The notes: generated by a model not told the origin, from the letters alone. A DNA stretch of 64,000 nucleotides from JAABPW01 sp037132275 (GCA_037132275.1 JBAXPK010000002.1:1-64000); one strand, 5' to 3'; shown: positions 25,192 to 34,316, counted from the first letter of the stretch. Numbers and translations: made by a program.

Positions 25192-27471
25192 ATGCTCATT
25201 CGATTGGAACATAACGGACGCATCGTTCAGGAAATCAAGTCCGAAGACATCAAGGGGGAATTGACCATCGGTCGCAGTCACACCTGCATCTGGCCTGTAC
25301 CCAAGGAAGATACGGTGTCGAGTTCCCGGCATGCCTGCCTGTTTATGAAGGGGAAGGCCCTCTGGTTGAAAGATCTCGAAAGCACGAATGGGACTTTTTT
25401 CCAGGGGAAAAAAATCGATAAGAAAAAGCTCGCCATTGGTGACAAGCTCGCCGTCGGTAATTGCACGCTGGTGGTGGAGGCCGATAAGAATGAAGGTGGC
25501 CGCGCGGTATCGGAACTGGTTGTCTTGACAGGCAAGGCGCGTGGCCAGAAGAAGCCCCTGAATCCGCCGGTATTCACGATCGGATCGGATCCGTCTTCCT
25601 CCCTGGTTTTTCTCGATATGTTGGTGTCACGGCGCCATGCCGAGGTGACCATCAAGGAGGATAACAGTTGTTGGATTCGCGACCTTGGAAGCAAGAACGG
25701 AACCTCGGTCAATGGCCTGGCTTTGAGGGATGACAAGGAGCGGTTGCTCAAGGACGGGGATCGGATTGCCATTTCTCATCTGGAGCTTGAATTCCATGAC
25801 GGGGCGGTTAAGCGCTCAAATAAGCAGGCTTGGTTGCGAATGGGAATCCTGGGGGCAACGTTTGTGGTGGCGCTCAGCGTATATTGGACCTATCAGCATA
25901 TGCGGTCGCCCGCCGAGGAATTTGTCCGGAAAGCCCGAAAACTTGCGGCGGCTGAGGATTTTCAGTCTGCTTCCATTGAACTTGAAAGGGCCGTCAATGC
26001 CAGGCATTCAGCCTCCTGTCAGGTAGCCATCGAAGATCTGCGACAGTTGCTTGGGCTATGGGACACCACGCGCGCGCTCTGGATGGGCGCCCAGCGGGAG
26101 TTGAGCCAGAGCAAATGGGTGCAGGCTTCGCGTGATCTCGGAATGCTGCAGGCGGCGAAGAAGGAGGCGTGGGAATGGAATGACAAGGCGCCGCAGGAAA
26201 AGGATGCCGCGCTTCAGGTCAAAGACATGCTGGATGCGTTGCTCCATTCCCAGTCTTCAATTGTCCGGGAGGACATCGGTTACGCCGAGTTATCGGCGGA
26301 TAACGAAGCGGTGAAGAAGGCGCTGGCAGGGGGGAGTGGCGACACTCGGGCGTATCTGGTTCAATTGAAGGCCGAACTCGAGGGCATGCGGCGACGGCAG
26401 GAAACTTTGATGGATGAGGGGAGCGGGCTGGAGAAGGCGCTGGATCTTCTAAAAGAGGATTACCCGCCCTATGACACCATTGTGAAAGCGGTGGGTAAAT
26501 CCCGCGTCAGCGCGGAAGGCGCGTTGAAGCGCCGCGCCGAGGTGCTGTATGAACCCGTTCAGGCCTTGGCCCAGAGCTTTGCCTGTTTGAACGAGACCGC
26601 CGACCTGGCGCGCGGAATGGATTTCGTCAAGGCGGCAGGCATGGATCTCAAACTACCCTCAGTGGACTCATGTTCGCTGGACCTTCGGGTTTCGCAGGCG
26701 CGCCTACGGATGGAAAAGGTGTTTGATAATCTAAAAGTTAAGGTTGGACAGCTCTCCTTTTTGATAGGAGAGGTTAAAAGACGGGTAGGAGCCGAGTCTG
26801 AAGAGCCTGATGGGATGAGGGCAATCACCGATACTGAGGTTATGAGCAAAGCGCTCTCATGCGATTCTCTGGTGTCACCACTTCCCAAGCGTAACCGCAG
26901 GGATCCCGTCGGTGAGTATGATCGAATCCTGGGGGTGGAAGAGTTTTTTACCCATCTCAGCGCCTTTCCCAATCAGGTGGATGCCGCCATGCTGGCGGAT
27001 TTGCCGTTTGTGCCCTTATTGACACAGGTGAGGGAGGCCGTTCAAAGGGTTGAAGCGCTCAAACGGTTTTTGGAACAGCCGGACAACCAGTGGCTCGCCA
27101 GCGGTAAAGTGGGCGATCAAATGAAGAAATGGATGGGCATCCTGATTCAGCGTGATGCGATCGTCAAGGATATGGTTGCCCGGGCTGAAGCCAGTAAAGG
27201 GCGTGACGCCGTTATTGCTGGTGGCATTGTGGCCCGCCTTTCGACCGGATCTGATGTGCCTATTCTAAAGGGTAAGCGCTTAACTGAATGGCTCCCAGCC
27301 GAATTGAAACGGTTGCGAGAATCCCTGATTCATTTGAATGACGAATACACCATGGCGGAATCCAAGCGTCAAATTGAGATCCGAAACGAAATTCTCAAAA
27401 CCGGTTTGCCCGGCGACCCCGTGGTTCGCCGGATGTGGTCCATGAAAGATTCCGCATCGCAGGTTCGGTGA
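25192..27471 (+). CDS. Tandem-FHA membrane protein with coiled-coil C-terminus
   Basis: A 759-aa protein with two complete FHA domains: residues about 20-95 (TIGRSHTCIW...SSRHACLF...DLESTNGTFFQGKKI) and 125-205 (TIGSDPSSSLVF...VSRRHAEV...DLGSKNGTSVNGLAL). A membrane helix follows (LGATFVVALSVYWTYQ, about 220-238), then about 500 residues of charged, mostly helical sequence. Both FHA repeats keep the Arg, Ser-Arg-x-His and Asn-Gly-Thr residues needed for phosphothreonine binding. It is likely a phospho-dependent scaffold of the Tad machine. Confidence 0.8.
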   Translation: MLIRLEHNGRIVQEIKSEDIKGELTIGRSHTCIWPVPKEDTVSSSRHACLFMKGKALWLKDLESTNGTFFQGKKIDKKKLAIGDKLAVGNCTLVVEADKNEGGRAVSELVVLTGKARGQKKPLNPPVFTIGSDPSSSLVFLDMLVSRRHAEVTIKEDNSCWIRDLGSKNGTSVNGLALRDDKERLLKDGDRIAISHLELEFHDGAVKRSNKQAWLRMGILGATFVVALSVYWTYQHMRSPAEEFVRKARKLAAAEDFQSASIELERAVNARHSASCQVAIEDLRQLLGLWDTTRALWMGAQRELSQSKWVQASRDLGMLQAAKKEAWEWNDKAPQEKDAALQVKDMLDALLHSQSSIVREDIGYAELSADNEAVKKALAGGSGDTRAYLVQLKAELEGMRRRQETLMDEGSGLEKALDLLKEDYPPYDTIVKAVGKSRVSAEGALKRRAEVLYEPVQALAQSFACLNETADLARGMDFVKAAGMDLKLPSVDSCSLDLRVSQARLRMEKVFDNLKVKVGQLSFLIGEVKRRVGAESEEPDGMRAITDTEVMSKALSCDSLVSPLPKRNRRDPVGEYDRILGVEEFFTHLSAFPNQVDAAMLADLPFVPLLTQVREAVQRVEALKRFLEQPDNQWLASGKVGDQMKKWMGILIQRDAIVKDMVARAEASKGRDAVIAGGIVARLSTGSDVPILKGKRLTEWLPAELKRLRESLIHLNDEYTMAESKRQIEIRNEILKTGLPGDPVVRRMWSMKDSASQVR

Positions 27472-27496
27472 CGCAGACATGGGCAGGATGTGAAAT

Positions 27497-27772
27497 ATGC
27501 GACAGCAACATCATATCCCGGGGAAGACCTCCCGCCGCGATGGCGGGGTGATGATGGAATATGTGATCCTTGCCGTTTTAATTGCCGCCGCGGTTGTTGT
27601 GGCCGTGGTGGTTTTCAGTCGCTCGATTGCTACCATGTTTTTTACAGCGGGGCAAGGCGTCACGCTTCAGGAAACGACGGCCAAGCAGGATCTCGATATG
27701 CGGAGGAAAGACCGGACGGATGATGTGAAGGTGTCGGAAGACTATCACGACGCGATGCATCAAAGCCAATGA
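27497..27772 (+). CDS. Flp-type pilin, second paralogue
   Basis: A 91-aa prepilin. Its helix MMEYVILAVLIAAAVVVAV is identical to that of the pilin at 13500-13793, preceded by Gly-Gly-Val. The tail is charged and ends YHDAMHQSQ, matching YHDEMHQPQ in the first copy, while the middle has diverged. It closes the Tad locus 25 nt after the tandem-FHA gene. Conservation of the extreme C-terminus after separation of the copies suggests that the tail is functional. Confidence 0.78.
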   Translation: MRQQHHIPGKTSRRDGGVMMEYVILAVLIAAAVVVAVVVFSRSIATMFFTAGQGVTLQETTAKQDLDMRRKDRTDDVKVSEDYHDAMHQSQ

Positions 27773-27781
27773 TTCAGCCGG

Positions 27782-30415
27782 TTAGGGCGCGGGCTCTTTT
27801 GTCTCCGGCCGCACGATTGAAATGGCCAGTTTGTTGGTTAAGAGGATTGATGCGGCGGCTTGGCGAATCTGATCGGGTGTGACCGTCTCAATTCGTTTCC
27901 GGGTCGAAAATTCATAGGCGTAGCCAAGTTGGGTGAGCTCGTTTATGGCGCAGACCATCGCCAGGTTCCCGTTGTCCTGCAAGCGCATCTCATGCTCGGC
28001 AATGACCATGTTGCGGGCGCGGTCGATTTCTTCGGCATCCAACCCCTTGGTCGAAACCCGCTCAACCTCTTCTGCAAAAAGTTTCTCCACCTCCACCAAT
28101 GCATCGTTGCGCGTTCCCGCATAGAGCATAAAGGATCCTGAGTCCAGCCCGACCCGCTGGCTGGTGCTGGCGTAGTATGCCAAGCCTCGTTTCTCCCGGA
28201 CGGCGTCAAAAAGATGCGATGACATGCCGCTCATGGCGTTTTCCAGGAGTAGCAGGGGATCGCGACGCGGATCCGTTATCCCGACGCCGGGAAAACCAAA
28301 CAGGAGAATGCATTGTTCGCGGGGTTCGCGTGACTCCACCCGCGCCGGAAGAGTGGGTTTCGGGGTCATCGTCAGACGGGCGGGCGCGAGATCGCGGCGG
28401 ATGCGGCGCGTGTATTTTTCCGCCAAAGCCTCAGCCTCTTTGGCCGTGATATCACCGAAAATTGACAGGGCCATGTTTCCGGTTACCAAGTACTTTCGGA
28501 AGTATTCCCTAAGTGCCTCCTGGTCGAGGTGTGTGACGGACTGGCGAGTTCCAAGCTGAGGGAGCCGGTAGGGATGGCCGGCAAAAAGAATGGTGTCAAG
28601 CGCATCGCGGGCCACCTGCATCGGCTGTTCTTTCCGGGAATCAATTGCGGCTAACTGGATGGTTTTCTGTTTGTTAATTTCGTTGGTTGGGAAGGTGGAA
28701 CTACCAAGGCAGTCAAACATCACATCCAGTAGTGTGTGGGCATTACCGGAAAGCGCCTGTCCGTGCAGCCCGAAACTATTGTTGCCGGAAAAAGGAGAGA
28801 GATCAGCTCCGAGAGTTTCGAGAGTATTGGCGATCTCCATTGCCGTACGGCCCGGAGTCCCTCGAACCAATAGGTCGGCCACGAGTTTCGTGATGCCGCT
28901 GTTATCTTCGTTTTCGGTAATAACCCCGCCCCGAAACGTCGCGCAGACATAGACGAATGGCAGCCGGTGGTCTTCCCGCAGGATGAGAGGAATGCCGTTT
29001 GACAGGGTGCGTTTGAATACGTCTGAAGGTTGGCTCATGGCGGAGGGGAGCGCGGCGGCAGATTCTTTTTCAGGGCCTAGAACGACCGTAATCCGGTTCT
29101 CAGGCTGGAGATATTTTCGAGCAACTGCTTGAAGATCAGCCGATGTAACTTCTTGAAGCCTAGACAGGTAGGCTTCATCATAGCGTGGATCATCCATGAA
29201 GAGTTTGCCAGAGGCATAACTTTGGGCCTGTCCATGCATGGACTGGAGGGTGGCGAGTTGACCCACAATCATTATCCGACGGGCTTTATCAATTTCCTCT
29301 TTTGAAAACGCCGTTTTGGCCCAAGAGGCAATGACGGTATTAATGGCCTCCAAAACCTCAGTTTCCTTTTCGGGATCAAGATCTGCATTCACGCTGAAGA
29401 GCCCGGGATCACGTAGAGCGAAGGCTTCCGAACTGATGTTATGCACGAGCTTCCTAGTTTCCTTGATGTCCTGAACCAGTCTGGAACTTTGGCTGCCCCC
29501 GGTAATGGCAGCAAGAAGTTCCAGTGCGGGGGCATCTTTGTCGGAAAAAGAAACCGTATGAAATGCGACTGCCAGACGGGACACCTTGTAGGCGCCGGCT
29601 TTTCGGGCATACCGGGGGACTGTCTGGCGTGGTTCCTCAGGAATGGTGACTGGCGGGTTGGGACGACGAACAAAACCGGAAAAGGCCTTGGTTAGGATAT
29701 CTTTGGCTTCGCCGACGGCAATGTCGCCGACTACCACGGCGACCATGTTGTCGGGGATATACCGCCGATGATAATAATCCACCAACTCTTCACGGGTGAT
29801 GGATTTAAATATATCGCGCTGTCCGATGACTGGATTTCGGTAGGGATGGACGCTGAAAGCGGTATGGAAAAGTAGTTCTTCTAATTGGCGTGCGGGATTG
29901 TCTTCGCCCATGCTGAATTCCCTAAGAATGACGTCTTTTTCCCGGCGCCATTCATCCTCGGGAAAAGAGGCGTTTATGACGGCGTCAGAGAGTGTCGTGA
30001 GCCCTTCTTTCCAGTGCCGAGAAGGAATGTCGGTGTAGAAGACCGTCCGGTCTAGGCTGGTGTAGGCATTTAATTCGCCGCCGAGCCCGATGATGATTTT
30101 GGCAATTTCGCCGGGTTTTCGGGCGGGAGTGCCCTTGAATACCATGTGTTCGACGTAATGGGATAAGCCTCCACCCATCAGATTGCCCTCATGAATGGAT
30201 CCAGAGCCGACCCAGATCTGAATCGAAACGACCGGCGCTGAGTGATCTTCCTTTACTATGAGGGCCATGCCGTTATCCAAGACAAACTGCTGGATCCTGT
30301 CGTTGGATTGTTTCAAGGTGGTCAGGGCTGCCTCACCCGCCTTGTCGGCGGCGGTGGTCGCAAGAAGGGATAGTCCATAGATAATCGACAATAGACTGGC
30401 CATTTTATTCGTCAT
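27782..30415 (-). CDS. Two-module M16-family zinc protease, exported
   Basis: The 877-aa protein has a signal peptide (MASLLSIIYGLSLLATTAADK) and two M16 modules. The first carries the inverted zinc motif HYVEH (in GGLSHYVEHMVFKGTP, about residue 84) and the downstream Glu-rich helix. The second (from about 465) lacks HxxEH and is the structural half, as in pitrilysin/PqqL-type enzymes. It probably degrades peptides in the periplasm. The ATG overlaps the stop of the Minf_1886 gene (ATGA). It is the last gene of the queG-HIT-Minf_1886-M16 operon, and it faces the Tad locus. Confidence 0.88.
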   Translation of the reverse strand: MTNKMASLLSIIYGLSLLATTAADKAGEAALTTLKQSNDRIQQFVLDNGMALIVKEDHSAPVVSIQIWVGSGSIHEGNLMGGGLSHYVEHMVFKGTPARKPGEIAKIIIGLGGELNAYTSLDRTVFYTDIPSRHWKEGLTTLSDAVINASFPEDEWRREKDVILREFSMGEDNPARQLEELLFHTAFSVHPYRNPVIGQRDIFKSITREELVDYYHRRYIPDNMVAVVVGDIAVGEAKDILTKAFSGFVRRPNPPVTIPEEPRQTVPRYARKAGAYKVSRLAVAFHTVSFSDKDAPALELLAAITGGSQSSRLVQDIKETRKLVHNISSEAFALRDPGLFSVNADLDPEKETEVLEAINTVIASWAKTAFSKEEIDKARRIMIVGQLATLQSMHGQAQSYASGKLFMDDPRYDEAYLSRLQEVTSADLQAVARKYLQPENRITVVLGPEKESAAALPSAMSQPSDVFKRTLSNGIPLILREDHRLPFVYVCATFRGGVITENEDNSGITKLVADLLVRGTPGRTAMEIANTLETLGADLSPFSGNNSFGLHGQALSGNAHTLLDVMFDCLGSSTFPTNEINKQKTIQLAAIDSRKEQPMQVARDALDTILFAGHPYRLPQLGTRQSVTHLDQEALREYFRKYLVTGNMALSIFGDITAKEAEALAEKYTRRIRRDLAPARLTMTPKPTLPARVESREPREQCILLFGFPGVGITDPRRDPLLLLENAMSGMSSHLFDAVREKRGLAYYASTSQRVGLDSGSFMLYAGTRNDALVEVEKLFAEEVERVSTKGLDAEEIDRARNMVIAEHEMRLQDNGNLAMVCAINELTQLGYAYEFSTRKRIETVTPDQIRQAAASILLTNKLAISIVRPETKEPAP

Positions 30416-30864
30416 GACGGTTCCTTCGTTTTGAGGCGGTACGTTCGCGTGCGTTTGGTTGGTTTGGATGCCCCCTTCAAGGAAGAGGGAAGGAAAGGCT
30501 CTGTAAAGGCGTCTTGGAACGTGTAACCGTTGGCGAAATCCTCTATTTTGTCCTGATCGGTTTTCCCGAGCAGCCCATGCTTCACAAGGTTGAAAACGAG
30601 CGCGCCAAAATCCTCCGTCCGGGTAATTCCCCAGTCGGCGAGAACAGTACGGGTGACGGGGCCGAACTCTTGGAGGGAGTACTGGCGGATTCCATCAAGC
30701 AATTCGTGACCGGTGATATGCCTGTCAGGGCCGTGATCCGGTTTTTTCAATGCGCGGATCGTAAAATCCAAGGCAAGCCGCAGAAAGACATAAGCATCCA
30801 CCGGATAGCGAGGGTCCTCCTTGATAATCAACTGGATGGCGTCTTCAAAACGGGGGCGTTTCAT
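30412..30864 (-). CDS. Minf_1886-family conserved protein
   Basis: The 150-aa protein matches a family of unknown function named for Methylacidiphilum infernorum and common in PVC bacteria. The diagnostic phrases are EDPRYPVDAYVFLRLALDFTIR, HITGHELLDGIRQYSLQEFGP and DWGITRTEDFGALVFNLVKHGLL. It has a basic C-terminal tail. It is co-transcribed with HIT upstream (18-nt gap) and M16 downstream (overlap). No biochemical role is known to me. Confidence 0.75.
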   Translation of the reverse strand: MKRPRFEDAIQLIIKEDPRYPVDAYVFLRLALDFTIRALKKPDHGPDRHITGHELLDGIRQYSLQEFGPVTRTVLADWGITRTEDFGALVFNLVKHGLLGKTDQDKIEDFANGYTFQDAFTEPFLPSSLKGASKPTKRTRTYRLKTKEPS

Positions 30865-30882
30865 GGTTCCTTTATTGTCTGG

Positions 30883-31302
30883 CTATCGGATGGCTTCGCG
30901 GATGCGGTCAGCAAAGGTCTGCATCTCCTGCGGGGTGTCATAGCTCTTGGGAATCCATTTTCCATGATAGTCGTCGCTGGCGAATCGCGGAATGACATGA
31001 AAATGGATATGGGGAACCACCTGACCGGCGACGCTTCCATTGGCTTGGGACACGTTGATGCCATCGGCCTGAAGTGCGGCCATCTGCGCCTTGGCAATCA
31101 GCTGAACCACGGTGATCAGTTTCTGAAGGATCTCAGGAGGTGCTTCCATCATGGGGTTGTGGTGCTTTTTTGGGATGACCAGAACGTGACCCTTGACGAC
31201 TGGGCCAATGTCCATAAAGGCCAGCACCTCGTTGTCTTCATAAACACGGACTGAGTGAATATCCCCTTTAACGATTTTACAAAAAATACACTCAAGGCTC
31301 AT
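30883..31302 (-). CDS. HIT-family nucleotide hydrolase
   Basis: A 139-aa histidine-triad protein with the Cys pair of the HINT group near the N-terminus (CIFCKIVKGDI), MDIGPVVKGHVLVIPKKHH, and the catalytic HIHFH near residue 100. It hydrolyses nucleoside phosphoramidates or related AMP derivatives. ATG 31302 is preferred over an upstream ATG at 31338 because AAGGGG is well spaced and the family begins at this point. It overlaps the end of the queG-like gene. Confidence 0.88.
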   Translation of the reverse strand: MSLECIFCKIVKGDIHSVRVYEDNEVLAFMDIGPVVKGHVLVIPKKHHNPMMEAPPEILQKLITVVQLIAKAQMAALQADGINVSQANGSVAGQVVPHIHFHVIPRFASDDYHGKWIPKSYDTPQEMQTFADRIREAIR

Positions 31303-32266
31303 GGTTATCCCCTTCGATTTGAAGTGATTTCGGCTCAAAATGTATCATACCCAACAATGCACGTCTTGCATTTTGATGCCAGCGCTTCCAGTCTGTTTCG
31401 GGGATATACCAGAAAAGCGGGTGAATAATCTTTTGGTAGGTGCTCAGATCCATCGTGGCGATAGATTCAGGTGTTAGCTGGTTGGCCACCGCGCTAATCC
31501 AAGTGGTTGGTTCTTGGGGTTCCCATTTCCCTTGATTCATGGGGCAGACGGTCTGGCAGTCGTCGCAACCATAGATCCAAGGTCCCATTTTATCCCAAAG
31601 ATATTTCGGGATGGGGAGAGGCGCCCCATACGTCAGGTAGGCCACGCACTTGTTCATATTCATGACGTAAGGTTCAGTCAGGGCAGATGTCCGGCATGCG
31701 TCTAGGCAGGCATGGCATCCGTCAGGGCAGGGTGCCGGAAGGGAAGGCGGGTCTGGCTCAAGCTCGGCATCCACGAGCCAGGTTTCTATGTTGATCCAGG
31801 AGCCGCCGTCGGCGGTGTAGGCGAACCCATTGCGCCCGATTCGGGCGACCCCCGCCCGTACTGCGGCTTCCCGGCAGGGGACGCCGCCGATTTTGACGCG
31901 AAGTCCCAACGCCATTAGCCCCTGTTTCATTTGCTTAGGCAACGAAGTATCCGGGCAGTCTTTGATGCGGCGATCACAGAGGTAGTTCCGTCCGATGTGC
32001 CGGGCAATGGATTCAGGAATGGAATACTTCCCGTAGCGCCGGATGCATACCACGATGGATTTGGCCCATGGCGTGGAGGCCGCAGGGTTGATTCGTTTTT
32101 CCATATCGTGGTAAAGGGACGCGGCATCCGGAAACCGGTCGGATAGTTTTCTGAGAGCCGTCTGATAGTTTTCAAATGGCTGTACTCCGGCGATTCCGCA
32201 GGCGGTGTAGCCCAAGTCTGCGGCAAGGGTCTTGATTTGGTCTTTGCGTGTCATACAAAGTGACAT
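31292..32266 (-). CDS. queG: Epoxyqueuosine reductase (QueG)-like protein
   Basis: A 324-aa iron-sulphur protein with a cobalamin-dependent QueG-type N-terminal domain (KSIVVCIRRY, GVARIGRNGFAYTADGGSWINIETWLVDAELEPD) and a two-cluster ferredoxin segment (CPDGCHACLDACRTSAL...NKCVAYLT...GCDDCQTVCPMN). QueG carries out the last step of tRNA queuosine synthesis. The core motif of classical QueG is altered (GRNG for GKNG), so a related epoxyqueuosine-reductase-like activity cannot be excluded. It is distant from queDEC (57023-58738), but together they make the pathway plausible. Confidence 0.72.
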   Translation of the reverse strand: MSLCMTRKDQIKTLAADLGYTACGIAGVQPFENYQTALRKLSDRFPDAASLYHDMEKRINPAASTPWAKSIVVCIRRYGKYSIPESIARHIGRNYLCDRRIKDCPDTSLPKQMKQGLMALGLRVKIGGVPCREAAVRAGVARIGRNGFAYTADGGSWINIETWLVDAELEPDPPSLPAPCPDGCHACLDACRTSALTEPYVMNMNKCVAYLTYGAPLPIPKYLWDKMGPWIYGCDDCQTVCPMNQGKWEPQEPTTWISAVANQLTPESIATMDLSTYQKIIHPLFWYIPETDWKRWHQNARRALLGMIHFEPKSLQIEGDNHEP

Positions 32267-32353
32267 GATATCGAAAATATGTCTCTAGGGTTCACAAATT
32301 TTCGATTTCATCGTACTATACTTAAGTTTCAAATACATTAAGGGAGTAACATC

Positions 32354-32890
32354 ATGACGGAACTTAAAGGATCGAAGACGGAACAGAACCTGAAGGAAGC
32401 GTTTGCCGGCGAATCGCAGGCCCGCAATAAGTACTCTTTTTTCGCCTCGACGGCAAAGAAGGAGGGCTATGAACAGATTGCGGCGATATTCCTGGAAACA
32501 GCCGAGCAGGAGAAGACTCATGCCAAGTTGCATTTCAAGGCGTTGAGCGGGATTGGAGACACGCTCGCGAACCTGAAGGCGGCTGCCGGAGGCGAACATG
32601 AGGAATGGACGGATATGTATCCCCGGATGGCGAGAGAGGCCCGCGAAGAAGGTTTCGAAGATCTCAGCCGGATTTTTGAGGGACTTGCCAAGATCGAAAA
32701 GGAACACGAGGAGCGCTACAAAGCCCTGCTGAAGAACATGGAGGAGGGCAAGGTGTTCAAGAAGGATGTGAAGGCTAAATGGCGTTGCCGGGAATGCGGG
32801 TTTGTTTACGAGGGCGCCAGTGCCCCGGGGAAGTGCCCGATTTGCCAGCATCCGCAGGCATTTTTCGAGGTATTTCCGACGAATTATTGA
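32354..32890 (+). CDS. Rubrerythrin
   Basis: A 178-aa protein with an N-terminal ferritin-like four-helix bundle. Diiron ligands lie in GESQARNKYSFFA, AEQEKTHAKLH and IEKEHEERYKALL. A C-terminal rubredoxin domain follows (CRECGFVYEG...CPICQHP, residues about 140-165). It reduces hydrogen peroxide in anaerobes and microaerophiles, which suggests an anaerobic or oxygen-sensitive lifestyle. AAGGGAG at 32340-32346 is a good ribosome site. TATACT at 32317-32322 could be its -10 element. Confidence 0.93.
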   Translation: MTELKGSKTEQNLKEAFAGESQARNKYSFFASTAKKEGYEQIAAIFLETAEQEKTHAKLHFKALSGIGDTLANLKAAAGGEHEEWTDMYPRMAREAREEGFEDLSRIFEGLAKIEKEHEERYKALLKNMEEGKVFKKDVKAKWRCRECGFVYEGASAPGKCPICQHPQAFFEVFPTNY

Positions 32891-32929
32891 TCTCCCTGAA
32901 TAAAGTCACTCTTCCATCCGTCTAAATCA

Positions 32930-33532
32930 ATGGAGGCCACCTCGTCAGCCGAACTTCTTGCACGTGCCCGGAAAGGCGATGTGGATGCTTTTCTGGTGTT
33001 GTTTGAGGAGTCGCGTCAAACCATTCATTCGGTGGCGTGGCGGCTGGTGGGGCCGGATGAGGCTGAAGATGTGGTGATGGAAACCTATCTTCGGGCGTGG
33101 AAATCCATTCCCGGTTTCACCGGTCGGTCGGCGGTACGGACGTGGCTTTGCCGGATTGCTCATAACTGTTCGGTGGATTGGTTGCGAAAACGTCGCCATG
33201 TGGTTCAGCCCCTGGAATCAAGGGGTGATGATGACGGAGAAGGGGAACGAGGGGATTTGGAGCGGTTTGCCGATCCCCGCCAGAGGAAGCCGTCTGAGAT
33301 CGTGGCGGGAATCGAATTGCAGGCTTCGCTGGACGAGGCTTTGGAACAGGTCTCCCCCGAGCATCGTGAGGTATTGTTGTTGAGGTTTTCTGATGGCTTG
33401 AGTTACTCCGAAATCGCGGCGGCCACAGGGGTTTCGATGGGAACAGTGATGTCTCGGCTGTTTAATGGGCGTCGCAAACTTATGAAAGCGCTGAAGGAAC
33501 TCGGGGTAGGGGCACGAGGAGGGGAATCATGA
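32930..33532 (+). CDS. ECF sigma factor (sigma-70 family)
   Basis: The 200-aa protein has region 2 (DAFLVLFEESRQTIHSVAWRLVGPDEAEDVVMETYLRAW...WLCRIAHNCSVDWLRKRR, about residues 18-95) and region 4 (LEQVSPEHREVLLLRFSDGLSYSEIAAATGVSMGTVMSRLFNGRRKL, about 138-185). It is 39 nt after rubrerythrin and overlaps the next gene by 4 nt, so its regulator is probably the membrane protein encoded next. The promoter recognised is unknown. Confidence 0.92.
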   Translation: MEATSSAELLARARKGDVDAFLVLFEESRQTIHSVAWRLVGPDEAEDVVMETYLRAWKSIPGFTGRSAVRTWLCRIAHNCSVDWLRKRRHVVQPLESRGDDDGEGERGDLERFADPRQRKPSEIVAGIELQASLDEALEQVSPEHREVLLLRFSDGLSYSEIAAATGVSMGTVMSRLFNGRRKLMKALKELGVGARGGES

Positions 33533-33903
33533 GCCAAGTATCATGGAAAGAAGTCGAGACCGGCTTGCGAGGCCGACGAGCCCCGGTGTCGCAGAACGAT
33601 GCCGAATCGTTTAGGCAGGATTTCAAGGCGCGCGTTTCCTTGATGAGGCAGGATTCGGCGGAGGAAGAGCGGGTGGTTCCCCTCTCTCCGTTTTTGAAAT
33701 GGAGTTATGCCACGGCGGCCTTGGCGGCCATGGCCATCATCGGGCTGGTTCTTTGGCCGTCGCGCGACACGATGCTCACACAGATCAAGTCATTGCAGGT
33801 GCTGGCGCCGCATAGTGGGGTGATTATCATGAACGACGAGGACGGGCGCGGAACCGTGGTTTGGATTACAGATATGGAGCCGGGTGACGGGAATAAGGGC
33901 TGA
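33529..33903 (+). CDS. Single-pass membrane protein, possible anti-sigma partner
   Basis: A 124-aa protein with a soluble N-terminus, one membrane helix (WSYATAALAAMAIIGLVLWP, about residues 60-79) and a short outer part ending HSGVIIMNDEDGRGTVVWITDM. It overlaps the sigma gene by ATGA, the usual arrangement for an anti-sigma factor. The zinc motif of ZAS anti-sigma factors (HxxxCxxC) is absent, so the inference rests on context and topology. Confidence 0.6.
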   Translation: MSQVSWKEVETGLRGRRAPVSQNDAESFRQDFKARVSLMRQDSAEEERVVPLSPFLKWSYATAALAAMAIIGLVLWPSRDTMLTQIKSLQVLAPHSGVIIMNDEDGRGTVVWITDMEPGDGNKG

Positions 33904-33904
33904 C

Positions 33905-34315
33905 ATGAAACTTAACCTTAAAATGATCGTGTTTCTGGGACTGATCATGACGGCGGCAATATCGAATGCCGGTTCAGTTCTGAGTGTGCGTTTGGTTGAA
34001 GCCAGCCATGCCGGCCAGGGAATGGGAACCGGACTAGGCGATGTTTCTCGCCTGCTGCTGGACAATCTTCCCTTTAAATCTTTTCAGATGCTAGCCAGTC
34101 GTTCTATGTCGCTGCCGGCGGATGGAGTGGCCTCCCTAAGCGAAGGGATAGTTGCCCGCTGTACCGGCAGTCAGGAAACATTAAAAGTGGTCATTGAACG
34201 CGGTGGAAAAGCAGTGATGCAGACCACCGTTGCGCTTCGCGATGGAACCCCCCTGATTATCGGGGGGATTTCCACCGGGCGGGGGAAGATGATTGTCATT
34301 CTCCTCGCCAAGTAA
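33905..34315 (+). CDS. Secreted protein of the ECF-sigma unit
   Basis: A 136-aa protein with a signal peptide (MIVFLGLIMTAAISNAG). Its compact domain contains LGDVSRLLLDNLPFKSFQMLASRSMSLPA and ends in a beta-rich stretch (VALRDGTPLIIGGISTGRGKMIVILLAK). It starts 1 nt after the upstream stop; an open GTG at 33884 would overlap. The trio sigma / membrane protein / secreted protein resembles units in other PVC genomes. It may be an envelope sensor or target, but the function is unknown. Confidence 0.6.
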   Translation: MKLNLKMIVFLGLIMTAAISNAGSVLSVRLVEASHAGQGMGTGLGDVSRLLLDNLPFKSFQMLASRSMSLPADGVASLSEGIVARCTGSQETLKVVIERGGKAVMQTTVALRDGTPLIIGGISTGRGKMIVILLAK

Positions 34316-34316
34316 C

